A program made the position numbers and the translations under genes. The notes under the pieces are model-generated. The model was not told the origin of the DNA. It saw only the letters and a program-made list of their open reading frames with translations, and ran no database searches. Shown here piece after piece: positions 29,265 through 38,103 of a DNA stretch of 64,000 bases; position 1 is the first letter of the stretch; each line of letters opens with the position of its first letter. Source of the stretch: Helicobacter canis (GTDB lineage Bacteria; Campylobacterota; Campylobacteria; Campylobacterales; Helicobacteraceae); NCBI RefSeq assembly GCF_900451095.1, contig NZ_UGHV01000001.1:1302001-1366000 (forward strand), read 5' to 3'.

Positions 29265-29936
29265 TTATAGTGGTAGCAAAAATCGCAGAAGCATTGTAGC
29301 AGGATAAAATAAAATGCTAGATAAACTTGGGATAAATAATATGACAAAGACAATAAGCATTCCATAAGGGGCGATGGATTCTAGGAATTTAGCAAATGTG
29401 TAGAGCCTAAATTTCAGCGCGGCAAAAAGCAGGGCTTGAGAGCCATCAAGAGGGGGGATTGGCAGGAGATTAAAGACACATAGCACGACATTGTATTGGA
29501 TAAGATATAAGAGTAGTAGCACAGAAATGCTGCCAACAAGGCTTTGCATACTCAAATCAAGTATATCGCTAAAAAGCAGCATAGAAGCAAAGAGGGCTAA
29601 GGCTAGATTGTAGCTCACACCCGCTAGAGCCACACCGATAGCCGCTCCATAGCCACGAGAATGGATAATGAAGCGTATATCAATAGGCACAGGCTTTGCC
29701 CAGCCAAAGAGAAAGGGAGCTTGCGCGATAAAGAGCACAACAGGGACGATAATCGAGCCTAGTAGATCGATATGCTTGATAGGATTTATGCTAAGTCGCC
29801 CAGCGTGCTTGGCAGTAGGATCTCCATAGTGGTAAGCCACAAGCCCGTGCATAATCTCGTGCCCTATAATGCTTATAAGCAGGGCTACTGCCATTATGAT
29901 GATTTGCAAAGCGTGCTGGGATAGAGAATCTAGCAT
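29265..29936 (-). CDS. M50-family (site-2-protease-like) membrane metalloprotease
   Basis: About 223 aa from the ATG at 29936; a GTG at 29948 gives four more residues (MVDS) encoded by a dispersed-repeat remnant. Multiple TM segments, the zinc motif HEIMHGLVAYHYGD and the second motif NLLPIPPLDGSQ define a minimal S2P-type rhomboid-like core without PDZ domain. It may act in regulated intramembrane proteolysis; the substrate is unknown. It is conserved next to lepB. Confidence 0.9.
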   Translation of the reverse strand: MLDSLSQHALQIIIMAVALLISIIGHEIMHGLVAYHYGDPTAKHAGRLSINPIKHIDLLGSIIVPVVLFIAQAPFLFGWAKPVPIDIRFIIHSRGYGAAIGVALAGVSYNLALALFASMLLFSDILDLSMQSLVGSISVLLLLYLIQYNVVLCVFNLLPIPPLDGSQALLFAALKFRLYTFAKFLESIAPYGMLIVFVILFIPSLSSILFYPATMLLRFLLPL

Positions 29937-29954
29937 AGAATCCACCACAAAAAG

Positions 29955-30935
29955 CTATTTGGATACGATATGCCTAGAATCTATCGTAGCGGACTTTGCG
30001 GTATTGGCGATAGGCAAAAGATTTTGATTATGGCTGTTTGCATACTCTTTGGCTAGCTCTTCTATACCATCTATGCCTTTAAACATTCTCTCCCAGCGGA
30101 TACTATATCGCTGCTTAGGGTCATAGGTCGCCCCAGATTCTATGCTATCAGCGAGATTCATACTAAAGTAGATAAACCACGGCTTGCCGATGATGTTTTT
30201 GTATGGCACACTGCCCCAAAATCGCGAGTCTTCACTATTATTGCGATTATCCCCGATCATAAAAAACTCATCTTCAGCGATTTTCTTGTAGAAAAAGCCT
30301 ATTTGTCCATTTTGGATTATGGGCTCCATAGCGATTCCGCGCGTTTTTGGTGTGTATTGATAGGGCGATCTATTGGCAAGCAAAGCACCTTGATAGAGTG
30401 CGCTCATCTCAAAAAACGCCGAATGCCCGCCATCATTATTGACCCCAAAATGCGTGGCAAAATACGGATCAAAGACAAAAAGTTTGCCCTGCACTTCTAT
30501 GAGATTTTCGCCTTTATAATGCTCTAGCACATAATCATTACCCTCTTTTGGGTGCAGATATAGCCCATTTGGCGTGAAGACTACTTCATCGCCTCCTACC
30601 GCGAAAGTGCGCTTGACATAGTATTGCTTGGGGCTATGTGGTGGGATAAAGATCACAATATCGCCTCGTTTGGGGCGTTGCCCTTCGATAATGTGTCCAT
30701 TATCTTTAAGATCGGGGAAGACGGGTAGCTCTACCCACGGGATTCTAGGGATAGGGATACCATAGCTAAATTTTTTGACAAACAAAAAATCTCCTTCAAA
30801 GAGTGTGCCGACCATCGAGCGAGAGGGGATCACAAAGGCTTGAGCGATAAAAAATATCAACAACAGCACGATGATAATTGTCCCTGTCCAGCTGGAGACA
30901 AAGCGCATTAAAGTAGCAAAAAGAGTTTTCATCAT
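29955..30935 (-). CDS. lepB: Signal peptidase I
   Basis: 326 aa. One N-terminal TM is followed by the catalytic Ser box AFVIPSRSMVGTL, the Lys box YVKRTFAVGGDEV, and box E MIGDNRNNSEDSRFWGSVP. It cleaves signal peptides on the outer face of the inner membrane. The insert between the Lys box and box E (about 100 residues) is typical of Helicobacter LepB. Confidence 0.97.
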   Translation of the reverse strand: MMKTLFATLMRFVSSWTGTIIIVLLLIFFIAQAFVIPSRSMVGTLFEGDFLFVKKFSYGIPIPRIPWVELPVFPDLKDNGHIIEGQRPKRGDIVIFIPPHSPKQYYVKRTFAVGGDEVVFTPNGLYLHPKEGNDYVLEHYKGENLIEVQGKLFVFDPYFATHFGVNNDGGHSAFFEMSALYQGALLANRSPYQYTPKTRGIAMEPIIQNGQIGFFYKKIAEDEFFMIGDNRNNSEDSRFWGSVPYKNIIGKPWFIYFSMNLADSIESGATYDPKQRYSIRWERMFKGIDGIEELAKEYANSHNQNLLPIANTAKSATIDSRHIVSK

Positions 30936-30941
30936 AAATCC

Positions 30942-31796
30942 TTATTGTTGAGATAGTGTGCGCAAGCGATAGGCTTTTAGCGTGTTTTCTAAGAGACTTG
31001 CGATAGTCATAGGTCCTACACCTCCGGGCACAGGCGTGATGAAGCTAGCCTTTTTAGCGACATTGTCAAAATCCACATCGCCTACAAGCTTGCCGGATTC
31101 TAGGCGGTTTATGCCTATGTCAATCACCACTGCGCCTTCTTGGATCATCTCTGCGCGCAAGAGATTTTGCTTGCCCACGCCCACACATACAATGTCCGCG
31201 CGTTTGGTATAAAGGCTAAGATCTTGTGTGTAGATATGGCAGAGACTAATAGTCGCATTAGCATTATGCATAAGCGCGGCAAGCGGCTTGCCGACGATAT
31301 TACTCGCGCCGATGATGGCGACATTTTTGCCTTTAGGGTTGATTTTGTAATGCTCTAAAAGCCGCATAACGCCTAGCGGAGTCGCAGGGGCGAAGCTAGA
31401 ATCCACTTGCGTATTTGTCTGGATTCTACCGACATTGAGCGGGTGGAAGCCATCGACATCTTTTTCTGGGGTGATGGATTCTAGGATTTTAGCGGTATCA
31501 ATATGCTTTGGCAGTGGGAGCTGCACCAAGATCCCATCGACATTACCATCGGTGTTTAATGTGCGGATATGTGCTAGTAGCTCGCTTTCTTGTGTGGATT
31601 CTGGGAGATTTAGCACACTGCCATCAATCCCGACATTTTTGCAGGCTTTGGCTTTCATCGTAACATACGCAAGCGATGGCGCATCATTGCCCACGAGAAT
31701 CACGACAAGCTTTGGTGCTCTGGGTAGGTTCATCACTTGGGATTGTATGGTTGCTTGGATATGAGCAGAGAGAGATTTGCCATCAAGAAGCGTCAT
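30942..31796 (-). CDS. folD: Methylenetetrahydrofolate dehydrogenase / cyclohydrolase
   Basis: 284 aa. [20 protein letters not shown] (catalytic Lys and Tyr), [27 protein letters not shown] and [16 protein letters not shown] are the FolD signatures. It supplies 10-formyl-THF. The loop after NVGR reads [15 protein letters not shown] and appears about three residues longer than usual; QVDSS is a translated repeat copy. It is the first gene of the conserved block on the minus strand. Confidence 0.97.
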   Translation of the reverse strand: MTLLDGKSLSAHIQATIQSQVMNLPRAPKLVVILVGNDAPSLAYVTMKAKACKNVGIDGSVLNLPESTQESELLAHIRTLNTDGNVDGILVQLPLPKHIDTAKILESITPEKDVDGFHPLNVGRIQTNTQVDSSFAPATPLGVMRLLEHYKINPKGKNVAIIGASNIVGKPLAALMHNANATISLCHIYTQDLSLYTKRADIVCVGVGKQNLLRAEMIQEGAVVIDIGINRLESGKLVGDVDFDNVAKKASFITPVPGGVGPMTIASLLENTLKAYRLRTLSQQ

Positions 31797-31871
31797 TAAA
31801 TGCCTTTATATGCCGAGCGAGGCGGATTTGAAAAAGTGTGCTATTATACTTGAAAAATCTTAAAAGGCAGA

Positions 31872-32336
31872 ATGATTGCTATGAAAAATCTCTATCGTGC
31901 TTGTGCCTTGCTCTTGGCGTGGCATACTCTAGCCCTAGCGGATTCTAGCGCGGGATCTGCTAGCACACAAACCGCTTTAGAATCCATCGCACAAGAGGTA
32001 GAATCTAGCGTGCAAGATAGCAGTCAGGATTCTACTCAAGATGCAGATGGCTTCATCACACCGCAAGAATATGGCGCAAATCTCTATGAAAATCCGCGCG
32101 GCATTGGCTGCGTAAAATGCCACGGCAAAGACGGCGAGGAGACTCTGCTGGCTTCTTATGTCCATAAGGGCAAGCAGCGGCATATCATCGTCCCTCGGAT
32201 CAATAATCTTGCCTTTGAGACATTCAAAGTCGCCCTTAGTAAAGATAGCGGCGTAATGCCTAAATACAATCTCACAGATGAAGAAATCAATGCGATTTAT
32301 CTCTACATCACATCGCGCAATAAGACATTTCGCTAG
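31872..32336 (+). CDS. Small periplasmic c-type cytochrome
   Basis: 154 aa. A signal peptide (ACALLLAWHTLALA) is followed by a low-complexity Asp/Ser/Gln linker of about 45 residues, then one haem site (GCVKCHGKDG) and a plausible Met ligand (SGVMPKYNLTDEEI). It is a class I monohaem fold for periplasmic electron transfer. The linker is built from repeat-like words (GATTCTAG, GAATCC), giving VESSVQDSSQDS. AAAGGCAG precedes the ATG. Confidence 0.88.
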   Translation: MIAMKNLYRACALLLAWHTLALADSSAGSASTQTALESIAQEVESSVQDSSQDSTQDADGFITPQEYGANLYENPRGIGCVKCHGKDGEETLLASYVHKGKQRHIIVPRINNLAFETFKVALSKDSGVMPKYNLTDEEINAIYLYITSRNKTFR

Positions 32337-32375
32337 CAAATATGCGAGATAAAGTCGCAGTAAAAAAGGAGAGTT

Positions 32376-34619
32376 ATGGGGTCATTGGCATTAGCATTGA
32401 AATATCGCCCAAAGGTATTTAGCGATCTAGTAGGGCAGGAGACGATTTCGCAAACGCTTTCTATGGCATTGGATAAAGATCGCATTGTGCATGCGTATTT
32501 GTTTAGTGGCTTGCGTGGGAGCGGGAAGACAAGCTCGGCTAGAATCTTTGCGCGCGCACTAGAGTGTGAAAAAGGACCGACAAGCACGCCTTGTGGCGAG
32601 TGCGCGACTTGTGTGGCTACACTCGATGGGAAAAACATCGACATCATCGAAATGGACGCTGCTTCAAACAGAAGCATTGATAGTATCCGTGATTTGATTG
32701 AGCAGACAAAATATGTCCCCACAATGTCTAGGTATAAGATTTTTATCATCGATGAGGTGCATATGCTCACAAAAGAAGCATTTAATGCCCTGCTAAAGAC
32801 ACTTGAAGAGCCCCCAGCGTATGTGAAATTTATCCTAGCGACCACTGATCCGCTCAAGCTCCCTGCTACGATTCTAAGCCGCACGCAGCACTTCCGCTTT
32901 AAAAAAATCCCCCACAAAGCCATTATCGCGCATTTGGAGATGATTTTAGAAAAAGAGGGCGTGGGCTATGAAAAGGGCGCGCTTGATATTATCGCGCGTA
33001 GTGGTGGGGGCAGCTTGCGAGATACGCTCACTCTCACAGATCAAGCGATAAATTATTGTGATAAATATTTGACAATCGATCAAGTAACGCAAATGCTAGG
33101 CATTGTTGATCCTAAGAGTTTGCGCGATTTTTTCTCTAGTATTATGCACGATGATGAGCAGGGCGTGGTGCGTGCGCTAGAGATTTTGGGCGAGTATGAG
33201 TGCGAGATGATTATCGATGAGATGCTGCTCTTTCTTAAAGATATGTTGCTAGGCGGGAGCAAGGAGTTTTCTCTGCTTGTGATCGATCGATTTTTGGGGA
33301 TTTTGAGTCAGGCAAAGAGCTTGCTAAATCTTAACCCAGATGGGGCGTTTGTGCTATTGCTAATGAGTCTAAAAATGCGCGAGGCGATGAAGCTGCAAGA
33401 GATTAGTGAAGCGATCAAAAACCTAGAATCTAGTATTGCTCTAGAATCCACTTTTGATAAAAATGCAGAATTACAAAGCAAGCAAAGCGTAGCTTCTTTA
33501 GAAAAAGTGGATTCTGCTTCCGCAGAATCTATGGATTGCCACGCGGTGCAAGCACCGCTCGCAATGACAGAAAACAACACTGCTAGTAAAAAAGTGGATT
33601 CTAGTAATGAAGCTTTTTCATCGTCATTGCGAGAAAATCCGCAAGGATTTTCGTGGCAATCCACAAAAACGCAATCCCTAGAATCCACTTTTGATAAAAA
33701 CGCAGAATTACAAAGCAAGCAAAGCGATGTTTCTTTAGAAAAAGTGGATTCTAGGGAAACCGCTGAAAGTGTAAAAACGCCGCAGGCGGCAAAGCCAACG
33801 CTAGAAACGCAAAAAGTGGATTCTAGTCCAAGCCCCAAGCACCCCCAAATGTATCAGCAGGCATTCCACCAGCTTGTAAGCAAAATCGCCGATCGCTCCT
33901 ATGAGCTTGGCGAAGCATTTCGGCGATCCATTGTGTTTGAGCAGTTTATCCCAGCAAGTGAGCCAAGCCAGAGTGGGACATTGATTTGGCAAAGTAGTGG
34001 AGATGAGCAGGATAGGGCGTTGTTGCGCCAGCATTTTGGGCTTATCCGTGGATTTGTGCAAGATATATTTGCCCCTCAAAGCCACACGCCAATTGTCATT
34101 AAAAACGCAAGCACACCAGAATCTAGCCAAGCCCCTAAGCCAGCCCAAGAGTCTAGCCCTAGTGTAGCTAGTGATACCACGCAAGCGAGCAATGCCACAC
34201 AAGAGCTAGATTCTAGCAAAGAGCCTAAAAAGCTAAAGCCTAGTGATCTTATCTTGTATAGCACACACGAGATAAGACCAGATCATATTAGCGAGGCTGT
34301 GTGTGATGAGGTGCCTTGGGAGAGAGAAGAAGTGCCGCTAAATCTCCCTGCAAGCTTTGCTATGGAGCAAAAAGTGGATTCTACTACCTCCAAGACTACA
34401 CAAGAAAGCTGCCACACCACAAGCCCCAGCCACAATACAAGTGCCTCTAAAGACTCTGCCACACCACAAGAAGCCACCGCGCCTAGCGACACGCCTACAA
34501 ACGACCCTATTGCAGACCCTATCACAGAGGCATTTAAGCACAATAATCAAGCCCTAATTGGCGGGATCAAGCAGCATTTTGGCGCGAAAAGTATGATTAT
34601 AGAAGCAAGCTCAAAATGA
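32376..34619 (+). CDS. dnaX: DNA polymerase III subunit gamma/tau, with repeat-expanded linker
   Basis: 747 aa, long for the genus. The clamp-loader ATPase is complete: Walker A GLRGSGKTSSARIFA (about residue 45), zinc-finger cysteines in CEKGPTSTPCGECATC, Walker B FIIDEVHML and sensor 1 LATTDPLKL. From about residue 351 to 485, and again near 665, the linker consists of in-frame dispersed-repeat copies: LESTFDKNAELQSKQS twice, and KVDS variants five times. This stretch is Ser/Glu/Gln-rich and probably disordered. The ATPase core and C-terminal end appear normal. The stop overlaps tsaE. A programmed frameshift heptamer in the right phase was not found. Confidence 0.96.
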   Translation: MGSLALALKYRPKVFSDLVGQETISQTLSMALDKDRIVHAYLFSGLRGSGKTSSARIFARALECEKGPTSTPCGECATCVATLDGKNIDIIEMDAASNRSIDSIRDLIEQTKYVPTMSRYKIFIIDEVHMLTKEAFNALLKTLEEPPAYVKFILATTDPLKLPATILSRTQHFRFKKIPHKAIIAHLEMILEKEGVGYEKGALDIIARSGGGSLRDTLTLTDQAINYCDKYLTIDQVTQMLGIVDPKSLRDFFSSIMHDDEQGVVRALEILGEYECEMIIDEMLLFLKDMLLGGSKEFSLLVIDRFLGILSQAKSLLNLNPDGAFVLLLMSLKMREAMKLQEISEAIKNLESSIALESTFDKNAELQSKQSVASLEKVDSASAESMDCHAVQAPLAMTENNTASKKVDSSNEAFSSSLRENPQGFSWQSTKTQSLESTFDKNAELQSKQSDVSLEKVDSRETAESVKTPQAAKPTLETQKVDSSPSPKHPQMYQQAFHQLVSKIADRSYELGEAFRRSIVFEQFIPASEPSQSGTLIWQSSGDEQDRALLRQHFGLIRGFVQDIFAPQSHTPIVIKNASTPESSQAPKPAQESSPSVASDTTQASNATQELDSSKEPKKLKPSDLILYSTHEIRPDHISEAVCDEVPWEREEVPLNLPASFAMEQKVDSTTSKTTQESCHTTSPSHNTSASKDSATPQEATAPSDTPTNDPIADPITEAFKHNNQALIGGIKQHFGAKSMIIEASSK
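33440..33830 (+). repeat. Coding repeat array inside dnaX
   Basis: Six copies of the 15-bp word, two forward and four reverse, lie within 390 bases. They include a duplicated composite of about 75 bases (forward word, AATGCAGAATTACAAAGCAA, TTCTTTAG, reverse word) separated by a GTCATTGCGAGA-type hairpin. All are read in the same frame without stops. Confidence 0.9.
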
Positions 34620-35065
34620 TGTTGCAGCCCTATATGCAGTGTCGCGCCAAGTGCAGTGAGCTAGGATCCGTGGTACAAGAGATTCTAAGCTTGGGCAAAG
34701 ATGTGATTATCCTAAGTGGTGCGGTAGGCAGCGGGAAAACGACACTTACACAAGCCCTCCTTGCTAGCCTAAGACACTCTAGCGTAGGATCTATAAAAGT
34801 GGATTCTAGTGTGCAAGCTACTTCGCCCACCTTTAGCCTAATGCACGACTATGGCGGAATGTATCACTATGATTTGTATCGCCGCACAAATGAAGAAGTG
34901 CTACAGCTTGGGCTTTTAGACTGGCTTAGTGAGAGTGGGGTGCATTGTATTGAGTGGGGGGAGGAGCTACTGCCTTTGCTGCTAGAATGCGGCTTTGAAT
35001 GCGTGCTAGTAAGGATTCTAAGCACCACGAGAAGCGATGAGAGAGTGTATGAAATCTCTGTGTAG
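34616..35065 (+). CDS. tsaE: tRNA threonylcarbamoyladenosine biosynthesis ATPase TsaE
   Basis: 149 aa. P-loop LSGAVGSGKTTLTQALL, then SPTFSLMHDYGG and YHYDLYRRTNEEVLQLGL, and the final CIEWGE motif. It works with TsaB/TsaD to place t6A37 on tRNAs. Between P-loop and SPTF the segment SIKVDSSVQAT includes a translated repeat copy. The start overlaps the dnaX stop (ATGA). Confidence 0.95.
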   Translation: MMLQPYMQCRAKCSELGSVVQEILSLGKDVIILSGAVGSGKTTLTQALLASLRHSSVGSIKVDSSVQATSPTFSLMHDYGGMYHYDLYRRTNEEVLQLGLLDWLSESGVHCIEWGEELLPLLLECGFECVLVRILSTTRSDERVYEISV

Positions 35066-35134
35066 TTTGAAGTTTAAGACAAGAGATTATACAATGCCCC
35101 AAAGCCGATACCAAAGCCAACTCAAAGGGGAAGC

Positions 35135-35893
35135 GTGCCTACACAAGATATAGCACAGGGTGGATTTGCGCAGCATATCCTAGAAGCCAAGCACCTTGCC
35201 AAACATATCAAAAAAACAAAAATCGTCAATGATGTCTCCATTGAAGTAAGAAGCGGGGAGGTAGTGGGGCTGCTTGGACCAAATGGGGCAGGCAAGACCA
35301 CGACTTTTTATATGATTTGCGGCTTGTTGCAGCCAAGTAGCGGAGAAGTGCTACTTGATGGTAAAAATCTAGCAAACTACCCCCTACATAAGCGATCTAA
35401 TATGGGCATAGGCTATCTACCGCAAGAATCAAGTATTTTTAAGGATTTAAGCGTAGAGGATAATCTCGCCCTTGCCGCGGAAGCGACTTTTCGCACAGCT
35501 AAAGCAAGAGAGCATAAAATCGAGCAAATGCTAGAAGCATTTAATATCGAGCCTATTCGCGCGAGGAAGGGGCTTAGTCTATCTGGTGGTGAAAGGCGGC
35601 GCGTAGAGATCGCACGCGCACTTATCAAAGAGCCGAAGTTTATCCTGCTTGATGAGCCATTTGCTGGCGTTGATCCTATCGCGGTGATTGATATACAAAA
35701 GATCATTTCTACGCTGACAGATATGGGCATAGGTGTGCTTATCACGGACCACAATGTCCGCGAGACACTCTCTGTGTGTGATCGCGCGTATGTGATAAAG
35801 TCTGGCACCTTGCTTGCAAGCGGCAATGCTGAAGAGATTTATGGTAATGCGCTTGTTAGGAAGTATTATTTAGGTGAGCATTTTAAGGCATAG
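35135..35893 (+). CDS. lptB: Lipopolysaccharide export ABC ATPase
   Basis: 252 aa, GTG start with AAGGGGAAGC just upstream. Walker [18 protein letters not shown]-loop YLPQESSIF, signature [15 protein letters not shown], Walker [14 protein letters not shown] and the H-loop ITDHNV. This matches LptB, which powers LPS transport by LptFG at the inner membrane. It lies upstream of rpoN as in H. pylori and many proteobacteria. Confidence 0.95.
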   Translation: MPTQDIAQGGFAQHILEAKHLAKHIKKTKIVNDVSIEVRSGEVVGLLGPNGAGKTTTFYMICGLLQPSSGEVLLDGKNLANYPLHKRSNMGIGYLPQESSIFKDLSVEDNLALAAEATFRTAKAREHKIEQMLEAFNIEPIRARKGLSLSGGERRRVEIARALIKEPKFILLDEPFAGVDPIAVIDIQKIISTLTDMGIGVLITDHNVRETLSVCDRAYVIKSGTLLASGNAEEIYGNALVRKYYLGEHFKA

Positions 35894-35901
35894 GATAGGG
35901 C

Positions 35902-37209
35902 GTGGCAGTAGCTGGTGGGACAAGATTTCGGCAAAGCGTTAAGGGCAAGCTCTCTACAACGCTCAAAAGCTGGCTGCCGATTTTGCAGAGTGATTTGTTT
36001 GAAGTAGAAGATATTTTAAAAGAATATGTGAAAGAAAACCCTTTCATAGCATTGCAGTCGCCTTTAAGCAAGGACTTTAGCTCGGCATTTCGCAGACTGC
36101 CGCAAAGCACAAGAGCTAGTAGCAGTGATAAAATCGAGCAGCTAACCATAGCCCAAGATAGTTTGTATGACAATCTCTACCGCCAGATCTGCCCCCCACT
36201 CTTCCCCACAGAGCTTAGTGCGATGATCGCTTTTGACATTATCGAGGGCATTAGCGCGGAGGGCTACTTCCAAGAAGATAGCGAGCTAGCAGCTAAACGG
36301 CTAGAAGTAAGCGTGGAAGAATACGAGAGCGTGCGCAAGCGATTTTGCTTCCTAGAGCCGCGCGGAGTGGGGGCAAGAGATGTGGTAGAGAGCTTTTGCT
36401 TCCAGCTAGAGGCAAGCGAGGTGGATAATGCGACTTATGAGCTTTGTGCGCAGATCATCACCAAGCTTGATATGCATCACACTTTTAGGAAGCACCCCAA
36501 ATACAACGAAGCTATGCGCGTTATACGCAGTTTTAAAAACCCTCCCGCCCTAGATTTTGCCCACGAAGAGTCCTACAAAATCCCTGATATTTTTATCTTT
36601 GAAGAAGAAGGCAATATCATTGTGCGCACAAATGATGAGTGCTATCCCATCATCACCTTGGATAGAAATATGCTAGACCAGCAGCGGCTTGATCGGCAGT
36701 TTGCTCGTGCCCAAGATGATAGTCAAGCATATATAAAATCTAAAGTCAAAGAGGCAAAGGATCTCATTGACGCGCTTGAGATGAGAAAAGCCACGATCAA
36801 AAAGGTAGGGCTTATGATTGTGGATTATCAATATGACTTTTTTACCGGTGGGGAGATGAAGCCTATGAAGCTTAAAGACATTGCCCAGGAGCTAGGCTAC
36901 GCGCCAAGCACCATTTCGCGCGCGATTTCCAACAAATACCTAGAATGCTCGCGCGGCGTGTTTGCGATTAAGAGCTTTTTTACCACGGCGATTGATGGCG
37001 ATGTGAGCAATGCTTCTATCAAGGACTTTTTGCTAGAGATTATCAAGAGCGAGAACAAGAAAAAGCCCTTAAGTGATGTGAAGATTTTATCGATGATTGA
37101 GGAGCGATTTGGGCTAAAAATCGTGCGCCGCACCATCACCAAATACCGCCAGCAGCTTAATATCGCCAGCTCAAGCGAGAGAAAAAGACTCTATGAAATG
37201 AGCGTGTAG
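35902..37209 (+). CDS. rpoN: RNA polymerase sigma-54 factor
   Basis: 435 aa, GTG start. The Gln/Leu-rich activator-interacting region is at residues 1-55 (STTLKSWLPILQSDLFEVED), followed by the core-binding domain (FFTGGEMKPMKLKDIAQELG), the HTH (APSTISRAISNKYLEC) and the RpoN box (RRTITKYRQQLN, about 408-419). In Helicobacter it directs middle flagellar genes with FlgR. A sigma-54-like site is seen before the flagellar gene at 51920-52753. Confidence 0.96.
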   Translation: MAVAGGTRFRQSVKGKLSTTLKSWLPILQSDLFEVEDILKEYVKENPFIALQSPLSKDFSSAFRRLPQSTRASSSDKIEQLTIAQDSLYDNLYRQICPPLFPTELSAMIAFDIIEGISAEGYFQEDSELAAKRLEVSVEEYESVRKRFCFLEPRGVGARDVVESFCFQLEASEVDNATYELCAQIITKLDMHHTFRKHPKYNEAMRVIRSFKNPPALDFAHEESYKIPDIFIFEEEGNIIVRTNDECYPIITLDRNMLDQQRLDRQFARAQDDSQAYIKSKVKEAKDLIDALEMRKATIKKVGLMIVDYQYDFFTGGEMKPMKLKDIAQELGYAPSTISRAISNKYLECSRGVFAIKSFFTTAIDGDVSNASIKDFLLEIIKSENKKKPLSDVKILSMIEERFGLKIVRRTITKYRQQLNIASSSERKRLYEMSV

Positions 37210-38003
37210 GCATAGTGGATAGGTGGATATAAGACTTTCAAGCCCCTTTATATCGCAAGCGAGTGAGGGAGAAATCGCCCATTTTATCATCGCGAGCCTT
37301 GCGCTAGCAAGTCGTGGCAAAGCGAAGTTTCTTAATATCCATAGCCTTTTCTATCATTACGAGCCTTGCGCTACGCTACCCCCTCTGTCATCGCGAGCCG
37401 ATGTATCGGCGTGGCGATCCATACTAGAATCCACTTTTTACACCTTACGCCTATTTTTTGTCATCGCGAGCAAGCGCGGTAGCGATTGCGTGGCGATCCA
37501 CTCTCCCACTAGAATCCACTTTTTGTGTTTTTATGGATTGCCACGCGGATTTTCAATCCGCTCGCAATGACAGGGGAATGATTGATTAAGAAAAAGAGCG
37601 TTATTTGAAAAAGTGGATTCTAGGAGTGAAGCCCAAATTCTGTCATTGCGAGATTTGCGTGGCAAATCGTGGCAATCCACAATCAAAAAGTGGATTCTAG
37701 GAAAATGTTAAAAATGTAAGGGGAAAAATTAAAAAAGTGGATTCTAGGATTTTGGTTTTGTTTTTTGTGGATTACTAAAGAATTGCGCTTTATTTTTAAT
37801 GGATTGCCGCGCGGACAAGTCCGCTCGCAATGACGAGAAAAAAGCTTGAAATTAAAAAGCTTGAAAAACTAAGAGAGTCGCGGCGGTAGGATTACAAAAA
37901 GTGGATTCTAGGGTTAAATGCCAAAGGTGTAAAAAATGGATTCTAGGATTGAAGTTAGTTTGAGAGTAAAACGATTCTAAGAATTGCGGTGTTGCTAGTG
38001 GGG
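37210..38003. repeat. Large repeat cluster downstream of rpoN
   Basis: No gene. The 15-bp word occurs at least six times (near 37427, 37509, 37608, 37685, 37733 and 37898) plus near-matches, interleaved with GTCAT(T/C)GCGAG ... GTGGC(A/G)ATCCA hairpins near 37272-37313, 37350-37420, 37462-37500, 37532-37570, 37640-37680 and 37799-37835. Several hairpins carry paired T/A to C/G exchanges. Confidence 0.88.
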
Positions 38004-38005
38004 CT

Positions 38006-38066
38006 TTTTAAGGATTTTAGGGTGGAGCTAGACTAGAGGTCTGCGGTTCCCCTAAAATCCTTAAAA
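38006..38066. repeat. Long inverted repeat 3' of the autotransporter gene
   Basis: TTTTAAGGATTTTAGGG at 38006-38022 and its exact complement at 38050-38066 form a 17-bp stem with a 27-base loop, extended outward by imperfect AGTGG/CCACT pairing. It lies about 40 bases after the stop on the minus strand. It may be a terminator or the boundary of an inserted segment. Confidence 0.75.
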
Positions 38067-38103
38067 TCGCCACTATGGATACCCAAAGCTGAATCGCTAT
38101 GGG

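Noticed and set aside
33585-33605. Slippery A-rich stretch in dnaX that might make gamma by frameshifting
   Set aside because: The AAAAAAG run is not in the phase needed for the A-AAA-AAG heptamer and no following stem is evident; it is part of a repeat copy.
37210-38003. CRISPR array
   Set aside because: Repeats are of mixed orientation, irregular spacing and hairpin type, with no uniform spacers and no cas genes in the window.
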